Shown in pieces: positions 1 to 6,295 of a stretch of DNA of 14,610 nt. The first letter of the stretch is position 1. The number at the start of each line of letters is the position of its first letter. The stretch comes from SD8 sp035528475 (GTDB lineage Archaea; Halobacteriota; Methanomicrobia; Methanomicrobiales; Methanospirillaceae), in NCBI GenBank assembly GCA_035528475.1, contig DATKYO010000104.1:1-14610 (forward strand), read 5' to 3'. The translations under genes were made by a program, and so were the position numbers. The notes under the pieces were generated by a model that was not told the origin of the DNA, did no database searches, and was given only the letters and a program-made list of their open reading frames with translations.

Positions 1-427
1 TGCAGATGCTGTAAAAGAAGTGTTCAAAGATATCATTCTCAATACCTCCCACAAGTGGCTGGGAGAAGCAACCCTGGAAGACCAAAAATCCCCTGCCCCC
101 GCAATCGAGGGCGACGGTGGCCAGTGACTCATCCATCGGAACAATGGCATGAGAGAATCTTTTAATCCCTTTTCCTTCCCCTATTGCCTTTCGAAGAGCC
201 TCACCGAGCACGATGCCGATATCTTCAATCGTGTGGTGGGTATCAATCTGGAGATCTCCGTTTGCATGACAAACAAGGTCAATACGCCCGTGACGGGCCA
301 TTGATCCGAGCATGTGATCGAGAAATGCCACACCGGTACTGATATCTTGGATTCCTGTACCGTCAGGTTCAATCCGAACCCTGATTTTTGTCTCTTTTGT
401 CTCGCGGAATACCTCGCCCATCCTCAT
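1..427 (-). CDS. hisB: Imidazoleglycerol-phosphate dehydratase, partial (3' end outside window)
   Basis: HisB dehydrates imidazole glycerol phosphate to imidazole acetol phosphate in histidine biosynthesis, using a bound Mn pair in a cytoplasmic oligomer. The 142 codons present begin MRMGEVFRETKETKIRVRIE and carry the family's metal-binding motifs: FLDHMLGSMARHG near residues 33-45 and DTHHTIEDIG near residues 65-74. A conserved VALDCGGRG segment follows, and the reading ends in FEHFF near the left edge. The usual length is about 190-200 residues, so the second HHxxE metal motif and the C-terminus lie outside the window. The start at 427 is supported by an ATGA overlap with the hisA stop and by a GGAGG ribosome site seven bases upstream; an in-frame ATG at 421 is a weaker alternative. 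The fragment has no stop codon or frameshift. Confidence 0.95.
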   Translation of the reverse strand, partial: MRMGEVFRETKETKIRVRIEPDGTGIQDISTGVAFLDHMLGSMARHGRIDLVCHANGDLQIDTHHTIEDIGIVLGEALRKAIGEGKGIKRFSHAIVPMDESLATVALDCGGRGFLVFQGCFSQPLVGGIENDIFEHFFYSIC

Positions 428-1134
428 ATGCTTGCCTCCAGTGCATCGCTAAGTCTCAGTTTCCCACTATAGAGAGCCGATCCCAATACTACTCCATATG
501 CTCCAATGGTTTTTAATCCTGCCACATCGTCTATACTTGAAATTCCTCCGGCTACGGTAACCGGGATAGAGGTATTCATAAGAAGTCTCCTTACCGGTTC
601 GAATGCAACCCCCTGCTCAAGCCCTTCCACATCCACATTGGTATAAAGAAGCGAACCCGCACCTTTTTCCTGGAAAAGCCGGGCCCATTCAAGATAATTT
701 CCCGCGGATTCCTGCCATCCTTCAACGGTAATTTTTCCGCCCCTTGCATCAACACCTGGCATGATATGAGCGCTTCCGAACCGGTCGGCAAGTTCAGTGA
801 TGATATCGGGCTCCCTGATGGCCATAGTGCCGATTATTACCCTTTCCACACCTACATCCAGCCACGATTCAGCGTCCCTGAATGACCGGATCCCTCCTCC
901 CAGCTGGATAGTCACCCCTGTCTCCCTGATAAGGTCGCGTATCACCCCGGCATTTTTTTTTGCATTGCCAAATGCCCCGTCAAGGTTGACGACGTGGAGA
1001 GCCTCTGCACCCTCGCGAAGCCACCGGTACGCGCATTCTATAGGGTTGCCAAAAACAGTGGCTGTCTCCCTTTTCCCCTGGACCAGCTGCACGCAACGCC
1101 CTTCAAGTATATCAACAGCAGGAAAGACCTTCAT
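424..1134 (-). CDS. hisA: ProFAR isomerase (phosphoribosylformimino-5-aminoimidazole carboxamide ribotide isomerase)
   Basis: HisA performs the Amadori isomerisation of ProFAR to PRFAR, the fourth step of histidine synthesis, as a cytoplasmic (beta/alpha)8 barrel. The 236 residues match the usual family length. Visible landmarks are FPAVDILEG with the first catalytic Asp at residue 8, the phosphate-loop segments LGGGIRS (78-84) and IIGTMA (100-105), the second catalytic Asp at 129 in PGVDARGG, the YTNVDVEG strand (164-171) and the second phosphate site VAGGISS (194-200). It starts one base after the hisG stop and its TGA overlaps the hisB start, so the three his genes are very probably co-transcribed and translationally coupled. 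Its paralogue HisF differs at the barrel N-terminus, where it typically has a Lys-Arg-Ile-Ile-Pro-Cys-type start; that is not seen here. Confidence 0.97.
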   Translation of the reverse strand: MKVFPAVDILEGRCVQLVQGKRETATVFGNPIECAYRWLREGAEALHVVNLDGAFGNAKKNAGVIRDLIRETGVTIQLGGGIRSFRDAESWLDVGVERVIIGTMAIREPDIITELADRFGSAHIMPGVDARGGKITVEGWQESAGNYLEWARLFQEKGAGSLLYTNVDVEGLEQGVAFEPVRRLLMNTSIPVTVAGGISSIDDVAGLKTIGAYGVVLGSALYSGKLRLSDALEASI

Positions 1135-1135
1135 C

Positions 1136-2095
1136 TCAACGTATCATTCGTTCTATGGACATGACAAGGATGTCCCTGGCTCCTGCACGTTTGAGCAGGT
1201 TAATCAACTGGTAGACTCGTTCCTCGCCAACCACAGCATGAACAGCCACCAGGTCTTCCTTTGATGCCACATCCATTATGGTGGGTCCGGAAAGACCGGG
1301 GAGCACATTTCTGACATCATCAAGGCAGGAACGCCTGACATTCATCATGAGGTAGCACTGTCCCCTCGCCCTGATTACGCTCTCAAGGGCCAGCACAATT
1401 TCTTCCACCTTGTCTGCTTTTTTTATGGCGGCGTCTTTATTACACACGAGGATAGTGCTGGAATCGAGGATCTCCTCGAGTATGCGGAGCCTGTTCGAAC
1501 GAAGCGAGTTCCCTGAACTTGTCAGATCGATGATTGCATCAGCAATTCCCAGGTACGGAGTGGCTTCACACGCACCGCTGACAGGGACTATTGTGACATC
1601 GATATCGTGTTTTTTGAAATATTGTCGCGATATATGCGGGAATTCTGTTGCAACTCGTGCCCCGGAAAGTTCCTGTATGGATTCTATCCCTGAATCCTCC
1701 CGGACTGCCAGGACCAGGCGGGCTTTCCCAAACTGGAGATCAAGAAGTTCTTCTACCTGTGATTCCCGCTCAAGAACCAGATCCCTGCCTGTAATGCCAA
1801 GGTCGGCCACACCGTTTGCGACATATTCGGGGATATCAGCCGGCCTTGCGAAAAGGACCTGGATATGAGGATCAGGAGTGCGGGAGATGAGTCTTCGCTC
1901 ACCCATGTCCAGCAGATGGAGTCCACTCTTCTCCATCAGTTCCATGACCGGCCCTGAGATTCGTCCCTTGTTGGGGATGGCCATACGAACAACAGGAAGG
2001 TCCGGATCACCATCTCTTTTGGCAGTTTCAGAAAGTTTTGACTTCTCCACGGATGATCTTCTCGGTGATACAGGTGACATTTGCAAGCCCTTCAT
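1136..2095 (-). CDS. hisG: ATP phosphoribosyltransferase, long form
   Basis: HisG couples ATP to PRPP, the first committed and usually feedback-inhibited step of histidine synthesis. Seen here are the N-terminal MAIPNKGRIS strand-loop (38-47), ADLGITGRDLVLE (98-110), the PRPP-binding loop DAIIDLTSSGNSLR (186-199) and a C-terminal segment from about residue 240 typical of the long-form regulatory ACT-like domain, which binds histidine and does not need HisZ. The start is uncertain. The ATG at 2095 follows a GAGGG site but overlaps mat by 68 bases and adds 37 residues before the conserved core. ATG 2080 and GTG 2050 also overlap mat. ATG 1984 avoids overlap and gives 282 residues, a normal family length, but trims the first core strand and lacks a close ribosome site. 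The gene ends one base before hisA. Confidence 0.93.
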   Translation of the reverse strand: MKGLQMSPVSPRRSSVEKSKLSETAKRDGDPDLPVVRMAIPNKGRISGPVMELMEKSGLHLLDMGERRLISRTPDPHIQVLFARPADIPEYVANGVADLGITGRDLVLERESQVEELLDLQFGKARLVLAVREDSGIESIQELSGARVATEFPHISRQYFKKHDIDVTIVPVSGACEATPYLGIADAIIDLTSSGNSLRSNRLRILEEILDSSTILVCNKDAAIKKADKVEEIVLALESVIRARGQCYLMMNVRRSCLDDVRNVLPGLSGPTIMDVASKEDLVAVHAVVGEERVYQLINLLKRAGARDILVMSIERMIR

Positions 2096-3230
2096 CGATT
2101 ATACCCTCAATCTCGGCGTTTATTACAGGCAGCTGTGTATCCGGTTTTGGGAGAACCTGGATACTGGCCACGAGGGGCTGATCAATTGGTTTTCCTATCT
2201 GCGATAGGAGCCGAATATAAATCTCCTCAATCCCGTCAACCATCTGCACACAATCCTGCGCCAGTTGGGTGGCCATGATATTGTAGATCTTGCCGATGTG
2301 GTTTATGGGGTTCTTCCCGCTGGTCGCCTCCATACTCATGGGGCGATTGGGGGTGATCAACCCGTTACACCGGTTTCCACGGCCTACGGATCCGTCATCT
2401 CCCATCTCGGCTGAAGTGCCGGTTACCGTGAGGAAGACACTTCCCGTATCAATATCGTCAGCTGTATTCACATCCACAATCATGTTCCGGTTGGTGAACT
2501 TCTTTGCAACAGTAAGGACACGTTCCTGCAGCAAATCTTTATATTCACAGTACTGGACAAGCCCGCTGCAGTATTTGTCAACCATGGCGCAGGCCACGGT
2601 AAGGGTTATTGTATCCCCGTCCCGCAGACCCATGATCTTGATGTCCTCTCCGACTGCCGGATATTTCGGCCGGATCACCTCGTCGATATAGTCACTCACG
2701 GCCTTCACAATCATCTCGGTCTCGGAAAAGGGCGCATGCCCTACACCGAAAGAAGTGTCATTCGCCCGGGGAATGTTTCCCTGGCAGGGCTGAAAGACGT
2801 CGCGGAGATCTGTTGAACCGGTTCCCAGCTTGCAGTCGATTATGATGTCGCGGTCAAGGTTCAGGGTTGTCAGGGTCTTTTTCAGGTAATTGCGAGTAGC
2901 CTCAATTGCAATGGAATCTGTGGGAATATAGATGCCATCGAATTTCTTTGTGGCACGCCCGTTAATGAGCAGGTAAATTGGCTTTATAACCTTGCCTCCG
3001 CCGTATTTCGGTATGGATTCACCAGCCACGATCTCACCCTGGTCGGTATTGTGATGCAGAATTGCACCGCATTCCTCAAGATAAGCCAAAGATAGGGCGC
3101 GGCTGATTGATTCGGCCACTCCGTCCGCCAGACTGTCGGGATGGCCAATACATTTCCGTTCCACCAGCTCGATCTGCTGTTGTTCAAGCGGGACCTGGCG
3201 CAGGGCTTCCAATTTGATGTTTCTCTTCAT
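2028..3230 (-). CDS. mat: Archaeal S-adenosylmethionine synthetase
   Basis: This enzyme makes S-adenosylmethionine from methionine and ATP, releasing phosphate and diphosphate. It belongs to the archaeal MAT class, which is very divergent from bacterial MetK. The 400-residue length fits the class. Diagnostic segments are GHPDSLADG (29-37), LHHNTDQ (58-64), GLRDGDTITLTVACAM in the middle, and the conserved stretch from NTADDIDTGS through GRGNRCNGLITPNRPMSMEA to SGKNPINHIGKIYN. The ATG at 3230 is preceded by GGAGATCGAGGGATTTA, which contains a good ribosome site. It is the first gene of the mat-hisG-hisA-hisB transcript and faces a divergent SAM-dependent methyltransferase gene, so producer and consumer of SAM share one intergenic region. 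The 3' end overlaps the longest hisG reading. Confidence 0.97.
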   Translation of the reverse strand: MKRNIKLEALRQVPLEQQQIELVERKCIGHPDSLADGVAESISRALSLAYLEECGAILHHNTDQGEIVAGESIPKYGGGKVIKPIYLLINGRATKKFDGIYIPTDSIAIEATRNYLKKTLTTLNLDRDIIIDCKLGTGSTDLRDVFQPCQGNIPRANDTSFGVGHAPFSETEMIVKAVSDYIDEVIRPKYPAVGEDIKIMGLRDGDTITLTVACAMVDKYCSGLVQYCEYKDLLQERVLTVAKKFTNRNMIVDVNTADDIDTGSVFLTVTGTSAEMGDDGSVGRGNRCNGLITPNRPMSMEATSGKNPINHIGKIYNIMATQLAQDCVQMVDGIEEIYIRLLSQIGKPIDQPLVASIQVLPKPDTQLPVINAEIEGIIDEGLANVTCITEKIIRGEVKTF

Positions 3231-3323
3231 TAAATCCCTCGATCTCCAGATATTTGGTCATAATAAAAAGGATTGGAAATCACTTAATCATTCCTTTTGA
3301 CAATTTAAAAATATAATAACCGT

Positions 3324-3336
3324 TTTTTATATAAAT
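3324..3336 (+). promoter_or_regulatory. Candidate TATA box for the divergent methyltransferase gene
   Basis: The same AT-rich core reads TTTTTATATAAAT on the plus strand. Because TATATA is symmetric, one element might serve both directions, but the plus-strand BRE position (CCG then T-run) is poor. A start near 3356 would give a leader of about 70 bases containing the palindromes at 3373-3417. The GATATATC cores downstream could instead act as the TATA element. Confidence 0.35.
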
Positions 3337-3341
3337 CCTTT
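3325..3341 (-). promoter_or_regulatory. Candidate TATA box and BRE for mat-his operon
   Basis: On the minus strand this reads AAAGGATTTATATAAAA: a purine-rich BRE-like AAAGGA followed by TTTATATA, close to the archaeal consensus. Initiation about 25 bases downstream would leave a leader of roughly 75 bases before mat. This is a consensus match only; no start site is known. Confidence 0.55.
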
Positions 3342-3372
3342 CAATCGGGAACATTTACAAAGAAAAGCCCGT

Positions 3373-3417
3373 AGATATATCTGCAATTTTTTCCGGAAAC
3401 CAGAAGTGATATATCAC
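3373..3417. repeat. Three evenly spaced palindromes, possible operator
   Basis: AGATATATCT (3373-3382), TTCCGGAA (3391-3398) and GTGATATATCAC (3406-3417) are each perfect palindromes. Their centres are at 3377.5, 3394.5 and 3411.5, exactly 17 bases apart, so the two GATATATC cores are arranged symmetrically around the TTCCGGAA centre. They lie just upstream of the methyltransferase start. Such symmetry suits binding of a dimeric regulator, but AT-rich promoter DNA makes short palindromes by chance, so function is inferred only. Confidence 0.45.
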
Positions 3418-3427
3418 GTCCGGGGAT

Positions 3428-4498
3428 ATGCACATTGCAGGGATACCCATGAATTCGCACACTGATCTGTCAGAAGAGCCTTCAGTGCCGCCCTCCGGAT
3501 TTTTTGCCCTCATGGACGAGGGAATGCACGGAATTATCAGGGCTGCAGCGCTCGCGGCGGCATCGGACCTCTCCCTTTTTGATCACCTGCAAAAACCTCA
3601 TGAAATTGCACATATAGCAAGCCTTACCGGTGTAAGCGAAGAAATGCTCAAACCTCTCCTCCTTATATTAATTGATATGGGACTCATCGAGAGTGAGGGA
3701 AGATCTTATCGTACTACCACACTCTCTGACGTGTATCTCTGTTCCTCATCTCCATTCTCCCAGCGTTCTTATGTGCGGAAGAATGCCCGGTTCATGAAGG
3801 ACATCTGGTGCCGGATGGGGAGCATTGTATCATCTGGCCCTGTTTTGTATACCCGGGAAGAGTTTTTCGGCCGGATCGCACTTCCTGCCATGGCCGAGAA
3901 TGCCCGGTGCGGCAGGCTGCAAAAAACAATTAAAGAGATATTGAGTATCCCCGGTTTTTCCGGTTTTGGGAAGATGGTAGATCTTGGCGGGGGTCATGGG
4001 CTGTATGCTATCGCACTTGCCCAGGAAAATCCTTTGATGGAGACGTATGTATTTGATCTCCCGCATATTATCCCCCTCGCAGAAGAGTACATCAAAAAGT
4101 TCGGGATAACGCGGGTACATACCATTGCCGGCGATTTTTTCAGGGATGACTTTGGGAGCGGGTACGATATCATCCTGTCGTCATCAAGCCCCAGTGGGAA
4201 GAGCACTGAGATACTGCCACGAATAGCCGGAGCGCTTAAGAGTGGAGGATATTTTGTGAATGTCCAGTCAGTAGGCAGGGAGGAAAAAGATATCTACCAG
4301 GCCCTGGAGTGGCAGATGTGGACGATTGAAGGGATGAAGAAAGGTACTGGTGGATATGTAAAGGAACGGCCGTTCATGACTCCTGAATATCGCCATGAGA
4401 TGACATCTGCAGGACTGAGGATCTGCAGGGAACAAGAGATTGAGGACGATTATCACGAAGGTTCGAAAGTAAGGCTTGTGATTGCAGAAAAAATTTGA
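3428..4498 (+). CDS. SAM-dependent methyltransferase, O-methyltransferase-like with winged-helix domain
   Basis: The 356-residue protein has the two-domain layout of ASMT/caffeate-type O-methyltransferases. An N-terminal winged-helix dimerisation region (about 28-105; HTH core EIAHIASLTGVSEEMLKPLL at 59-78) is followed by a Rossmann SAM-binding domain. In the latter I see motif I VDLGGGHGLYA (184-194), the acidic strand end YVFDLP (207-212) and AGDFF (234-238). The stretch after motif IV is SGYDIILSSSSPSGK, where typical members have a catalytic His-Asp pair after Asp; that pair is missing, so the substrate or chemistry may differ. The substrate is unknown. ATG 3428 gives the longest reading; ATG 3449 is a reasonable alternative since the first residues are not conserved-looking. 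It is the only plus-strand gene, divergent from mat, which supplies its cofactor. Confidence 0.85.
   Translation: MHIAGIPMNSHTDLSEEPSVPPSGFFALMDEGMHGIIRAAALAAASDLSLFDHLQKPHEIAHIASLTGVSEEMLKPLLLILIDMGLIESEGRSYRTTTLSDVYLCSSSPFSQRSYVRKNARFMKDIWCRMGSIVSSGPVLYTREEFFGRIALPAMAENARCGRLQKTIKEILSIPGFSGFGKMVDLGGGHGLYAIALAQENPLMETYVFDLPHIIPLAEEYIKKFGITRVHTIAGDFFRDDFGSGYDIILSSSSPSGKSTEILPRIAGALKSGGYFVNVQSVGREEKDIYQALEWQMWTIEGMKKGTGGYVKERPFMTPEYRHEMTSAGLRICREQEIEDDYHEGSKVRLVIAEKI
4488..4493 (-). terminator. Oligo-T terminator for the zinc-ribbon gene
   Basis: On the minus strand, six T occur about 12 bases after the TAA stop of the 4505-5335 gene, inside the 3' end of the convergent methyltransferase gene. 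The two terminators thus overlap the opposing gene ends. Confidence 0.4.
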
Positions 4499-4506
4499 TT
4501 TTTTTT
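4499..4506 (+). terminator. Oligo-T terminator after the methyltransferase gene
   Basis: A run of eight T follows the TGA stop directly, the usual intrinsic termination signal of archaeal RNA polymerase. It overlaps the last codon of the convergent zinc-ribbon gene. Confidence 0.55.
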
Positions 4507-5335
4507 ACTTTCTGCTGAAAAACCGCATCCAGCCCCGCTTTTTTTGTGGTTTTTCTTTTTGGGGGGATTCCGGCTCCCTGTACTGATGGAGAGGCAGCTT
4601 CACGTGAGACTCTTCTGGCTGCTGCTGGTGCATCCTTGTTCCACAGAAAGGACAGAAATTTGCATTTGGGGGAAGCCGCCTTCCGCAATGGTAACAGAAC
4701 GTTATCAGGGTGTGAGTGGCTTTCCCGGTCCCCATGGCAGGAGGTTCTGCCCGCTGCTGCATCACCGGTGGTTGTATGGGTGCTGCTGCCGGCTCTTCCT
4801 GCACGGGAGGATGGATATCCTTTACCTTCATCGGTGGAGACGGAAATACCATGGTTTCAGAGAAGTCCCTGGCCTGGGGAGCGATAAATGGTGTTGCCTG
4901 TACCGTTTCAGGGGCTGATTTAGGTTCCTCCACGGTTCCCCTGCGACCATGCTGGATCAGGTGGATCCATTCCTCTACTTCTGATGTGCGATCTTCGCCG
5001 GCATGCATGAAGGTCATCTTCATGGTGCGCAGATCATCGTCAGATGTCCTGATAGAAAGCACGAGTACAGGCTCCTGCGAGGGAGACTGCTCGAGATATC
5101 CCTCCACAATGGAATGTACCGGGATTTCCTTGGCAAAAACCCCTTGTTTTTTCTCGTTCTGGTCAACGAGGAAGAGTCTTCTGTCTGAAAGATAGACCTC
5201 GAAAAGGAATTTTTTAATCTGGACATCAGTAGCACATACAAGGAGCTCTTCGCCGGCTTTCAGGTATTGTTCCGGTCCTGAGAGTTCCTCGATCTCGCCA
5301 TCCTGACCTATCTGTGTATCGTGATATTCGGTCAT
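4505..5335 (-). CDS. Uncharacterised protein with PH-like N-terminus and C-terminal zinc ribbon
   Basis: I do not recognise a named gene. The 276-residue protein has three parts. Residues about 25-130 alternate strands and end in an acidic helix (EVEEWIHLIQHG), resembling the small bacterial/archaeal PH-like fold: AGEELLVCATDV, YLSDRRLFLVD, and a strand-rich region. Residues 131-209 are a Pro/Ala/Glu-rich, probably disordered linker. Residues 214-231 form a treble-clef or zinc-ribbon type site, CYHCGRRL then FCPFCGTRM, with Cys 214, 217, 228 and 231. The tail is strongly basic (QKKRGWMRFFSRK), suited to binding membrane surface or nucleic acid. There is no signal peptide or membrane helix. 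The ATG at 5335 has only a weak AAGGAAAAG upstream. It sits between the methyltransferase gene and the sucD end and is probably monocistronic. A scaffold or adaptor role is only a guess. Confidence 0.85.
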   Translation of the reverse strand: MTEYHDTQIGQDGEIEELSGPEQYLKAGEELLVCATDVQIKKFLFEVYLSDRRLFLVDQNEKKQGVFAKEIPVHSIVEGYLEQSPSQEPVLVLSIRTSDDDLRTMKMTFMHAGEDRTSEVEEWIHLIQHGRRGTVEEPKSAPETVQATPFIAPQARDFSETMVFPSPPMKVKDIHPPVQEEPAAAPIQPPVMQQRAEPPAMGTGKATHTLITFCYHCGRRLPPNANFCPFCGTRMHQQQPEESHVKLPLHQYREPESPQKEKPQKKRGWMRFFSRK

Positions 5336-5372
5336 TTTTTTATCTTTTCCTTAATTGTACTGGTATGTGCAT

Positions 5373-5386
5373 TCATAAATTGTTTC
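5373..5386 (-). promoter_or_regulatory. Weak TATA candidate for the zinc-ribbon gene
   Basis: The minus strand reads GAAACAATTTATGA, a BRE-like purine stretch followed by ATTTATGA. It lies about 40 bases upstream of the ATG at 5335, which would leave a leader of about 15 bases. The match to consensus is poor. Confidence 0.3.
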
Positions 5387-5428
5387 TAGTTCACATGATT
5401 GCGGCCTGGAGATCCCGGAAAAAGTGTA

Positions 5429-6295
5429 TCAGATGAGTTTCCTTATAAGTCCCGGTATCTCGGACGGCCGGGAAGCCACCGGGACTCCCATCTCTTTGAG
5501 ACGCTTTATCTTGGAACGGGCATCACCTTCACCGCCTTCGATAATGGCGCCAGCATGGCCCATCCGTTTCTCAGGGGGTGCGGAGACTCCTGCAATATAT
5601 GCAACAAGGGGAAGATCGGAGGACTTTGCGCCCTCCTCCTCGAGTGATCCACCCACCTCTCCGATGAGTACGACTGCCCTGGTCTCGGGATCACCTTCAA
5701 ATTTGGCCAGTGCATCACGAAACGTCTGGCCGATTACGGGATCGCCGCCAATGCCTGCCACAGTGCTCTGGCCGAGCCCTGCTTTGGTGAGTTCATCGAC
5801 GATTTCATACGTGAGAGTGCCGCTACGGGAGAGGACTCCGATATTGCCCCTCGAGGACAGGTGGGCGGGCATAATTCCCAGTTTAATCTCCCCGGGAGAG
5901 ATAAGCCCCGGGCAGTTCGGCCCTATTACCTCGCATCCGTTCATTCCGGCATATGATATTGCTTTCATTGTGTCATGAACCGGTATATGCTCCGTGATAG
6001 CCACTACAAGTGAAATCCCTGCATTTGCAGCTTCCATAATGGAATCACCGGCCGCACCTGCAGGTACAAAGAGGACACTGGCAGCGGCATCGTGTTCGCG
6101 CAGTGCGTCCCTGACACTGTTGTAGACTGGCACACCATTGACTTCCTGTCCTGCCTTTCCGGGGGTCACGCCGGCAACGACTCCCACACCACCCACCTGG
6201 CGGGAATATTCGTTCATCAGGGCGATATGAAACGCCCCCTGCTTGCCTGTCGCCCCCTGGACGATAATTCCGGTGCGCCTGTCTGCATAGATCAT
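5429..6295 (-). CDS. sucD: Succinate-CoA ligase (ADP-forming), alpha subunit
   Basis: SucD with SucC interconverts succinate, CoA and ATP with succinyl-CoA, ADP and phosphate. The 288-residue protein shows the CoA-binding Rossmann motif VQGATGKQG (12-20), PAGAAGDSIMEAANAG, GPNCPGLISPGE (125-136), LSRSGTLTYEI (155-165), GIGGDPVIG (181-189) and the phosphohistidine site KRMGHAGAII with His 247, the equivalent of E. coli His 246. Length is normal for the family. The start is fixed by an ATGA overlap with the sucC stop and a GGAGG site eight bases upstream. It is the last gene of the fum-kor-suc operon, where succinyl-CoA made here would feed KorDABC. A short T5 run about five bases past the stop is the only terminator-like signal. 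Confidence 0.97.
   Translation of the reverse strand: MIYADRRTGIIVQGATGKQGAFHIALMNEYSRQVGGVGVVAGVTPGKAGQEVNGVPVYNSVRDALREHDAAASVLFVPAGAAGDSIMEAANAGISLVVAITEHIPVHDTMKAISYAGMNGCEVIGPNCPGLISPGEIKLGIMPAHLSSRGNIGVLSRSGTLTYEIVDELTKAGLGQSTVAGIGGDPVIGQTFRDALAKFEGDPETRAVVLIGEVGGSLEEEGAKSSDLPLVAYIAGVSAPPEKRMGHAGAIIEGGEGDARSKIKRLKEMGVPVASRPSEIPGLIRKLI

Noticed and set aside
181..372. 63-codon minus-strand frame near the left edge
   Set aside because: It is another frame within hisB, whose real reading is open from 427 to the edge and matches the family throughout.
797..1868. Plus-strand open frames opposite hisA and hisG (155 and 152 codons)
   Set aside because: They lie fully antisense to strongly conserved genes, are rich in Ser/Arg as expected from complementary codons, and show no recognisable family features.
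3231..3427. Possible small RNA, riboswitch or tRNA in the mat upstream region, since SAM genes often have SAM riboswitches
   Set aside because: The region is AT-rich without the stem-loops or conserved cores of known SAM riboswitches, and no tRNA-like cloverleaf is visible. Only promoter-like elements and short palindromes are seen.
4544..5195. Several overlapping plus-strand frames opposite the zinc-ribbon gene
   Set aside because: They are Cys/Trp/Gly-rich translations of the opposite strand. The minus frame has a coherent zinc site and PH-like pattern, so these are shadows.
5336..5428. Possible small gene between sucD and the zinc-ribbon gene
   Set aside because: At 93 bases with a plausible weak promoter and no open frame with a ribosome site, it is better read as promoter and terminator space.
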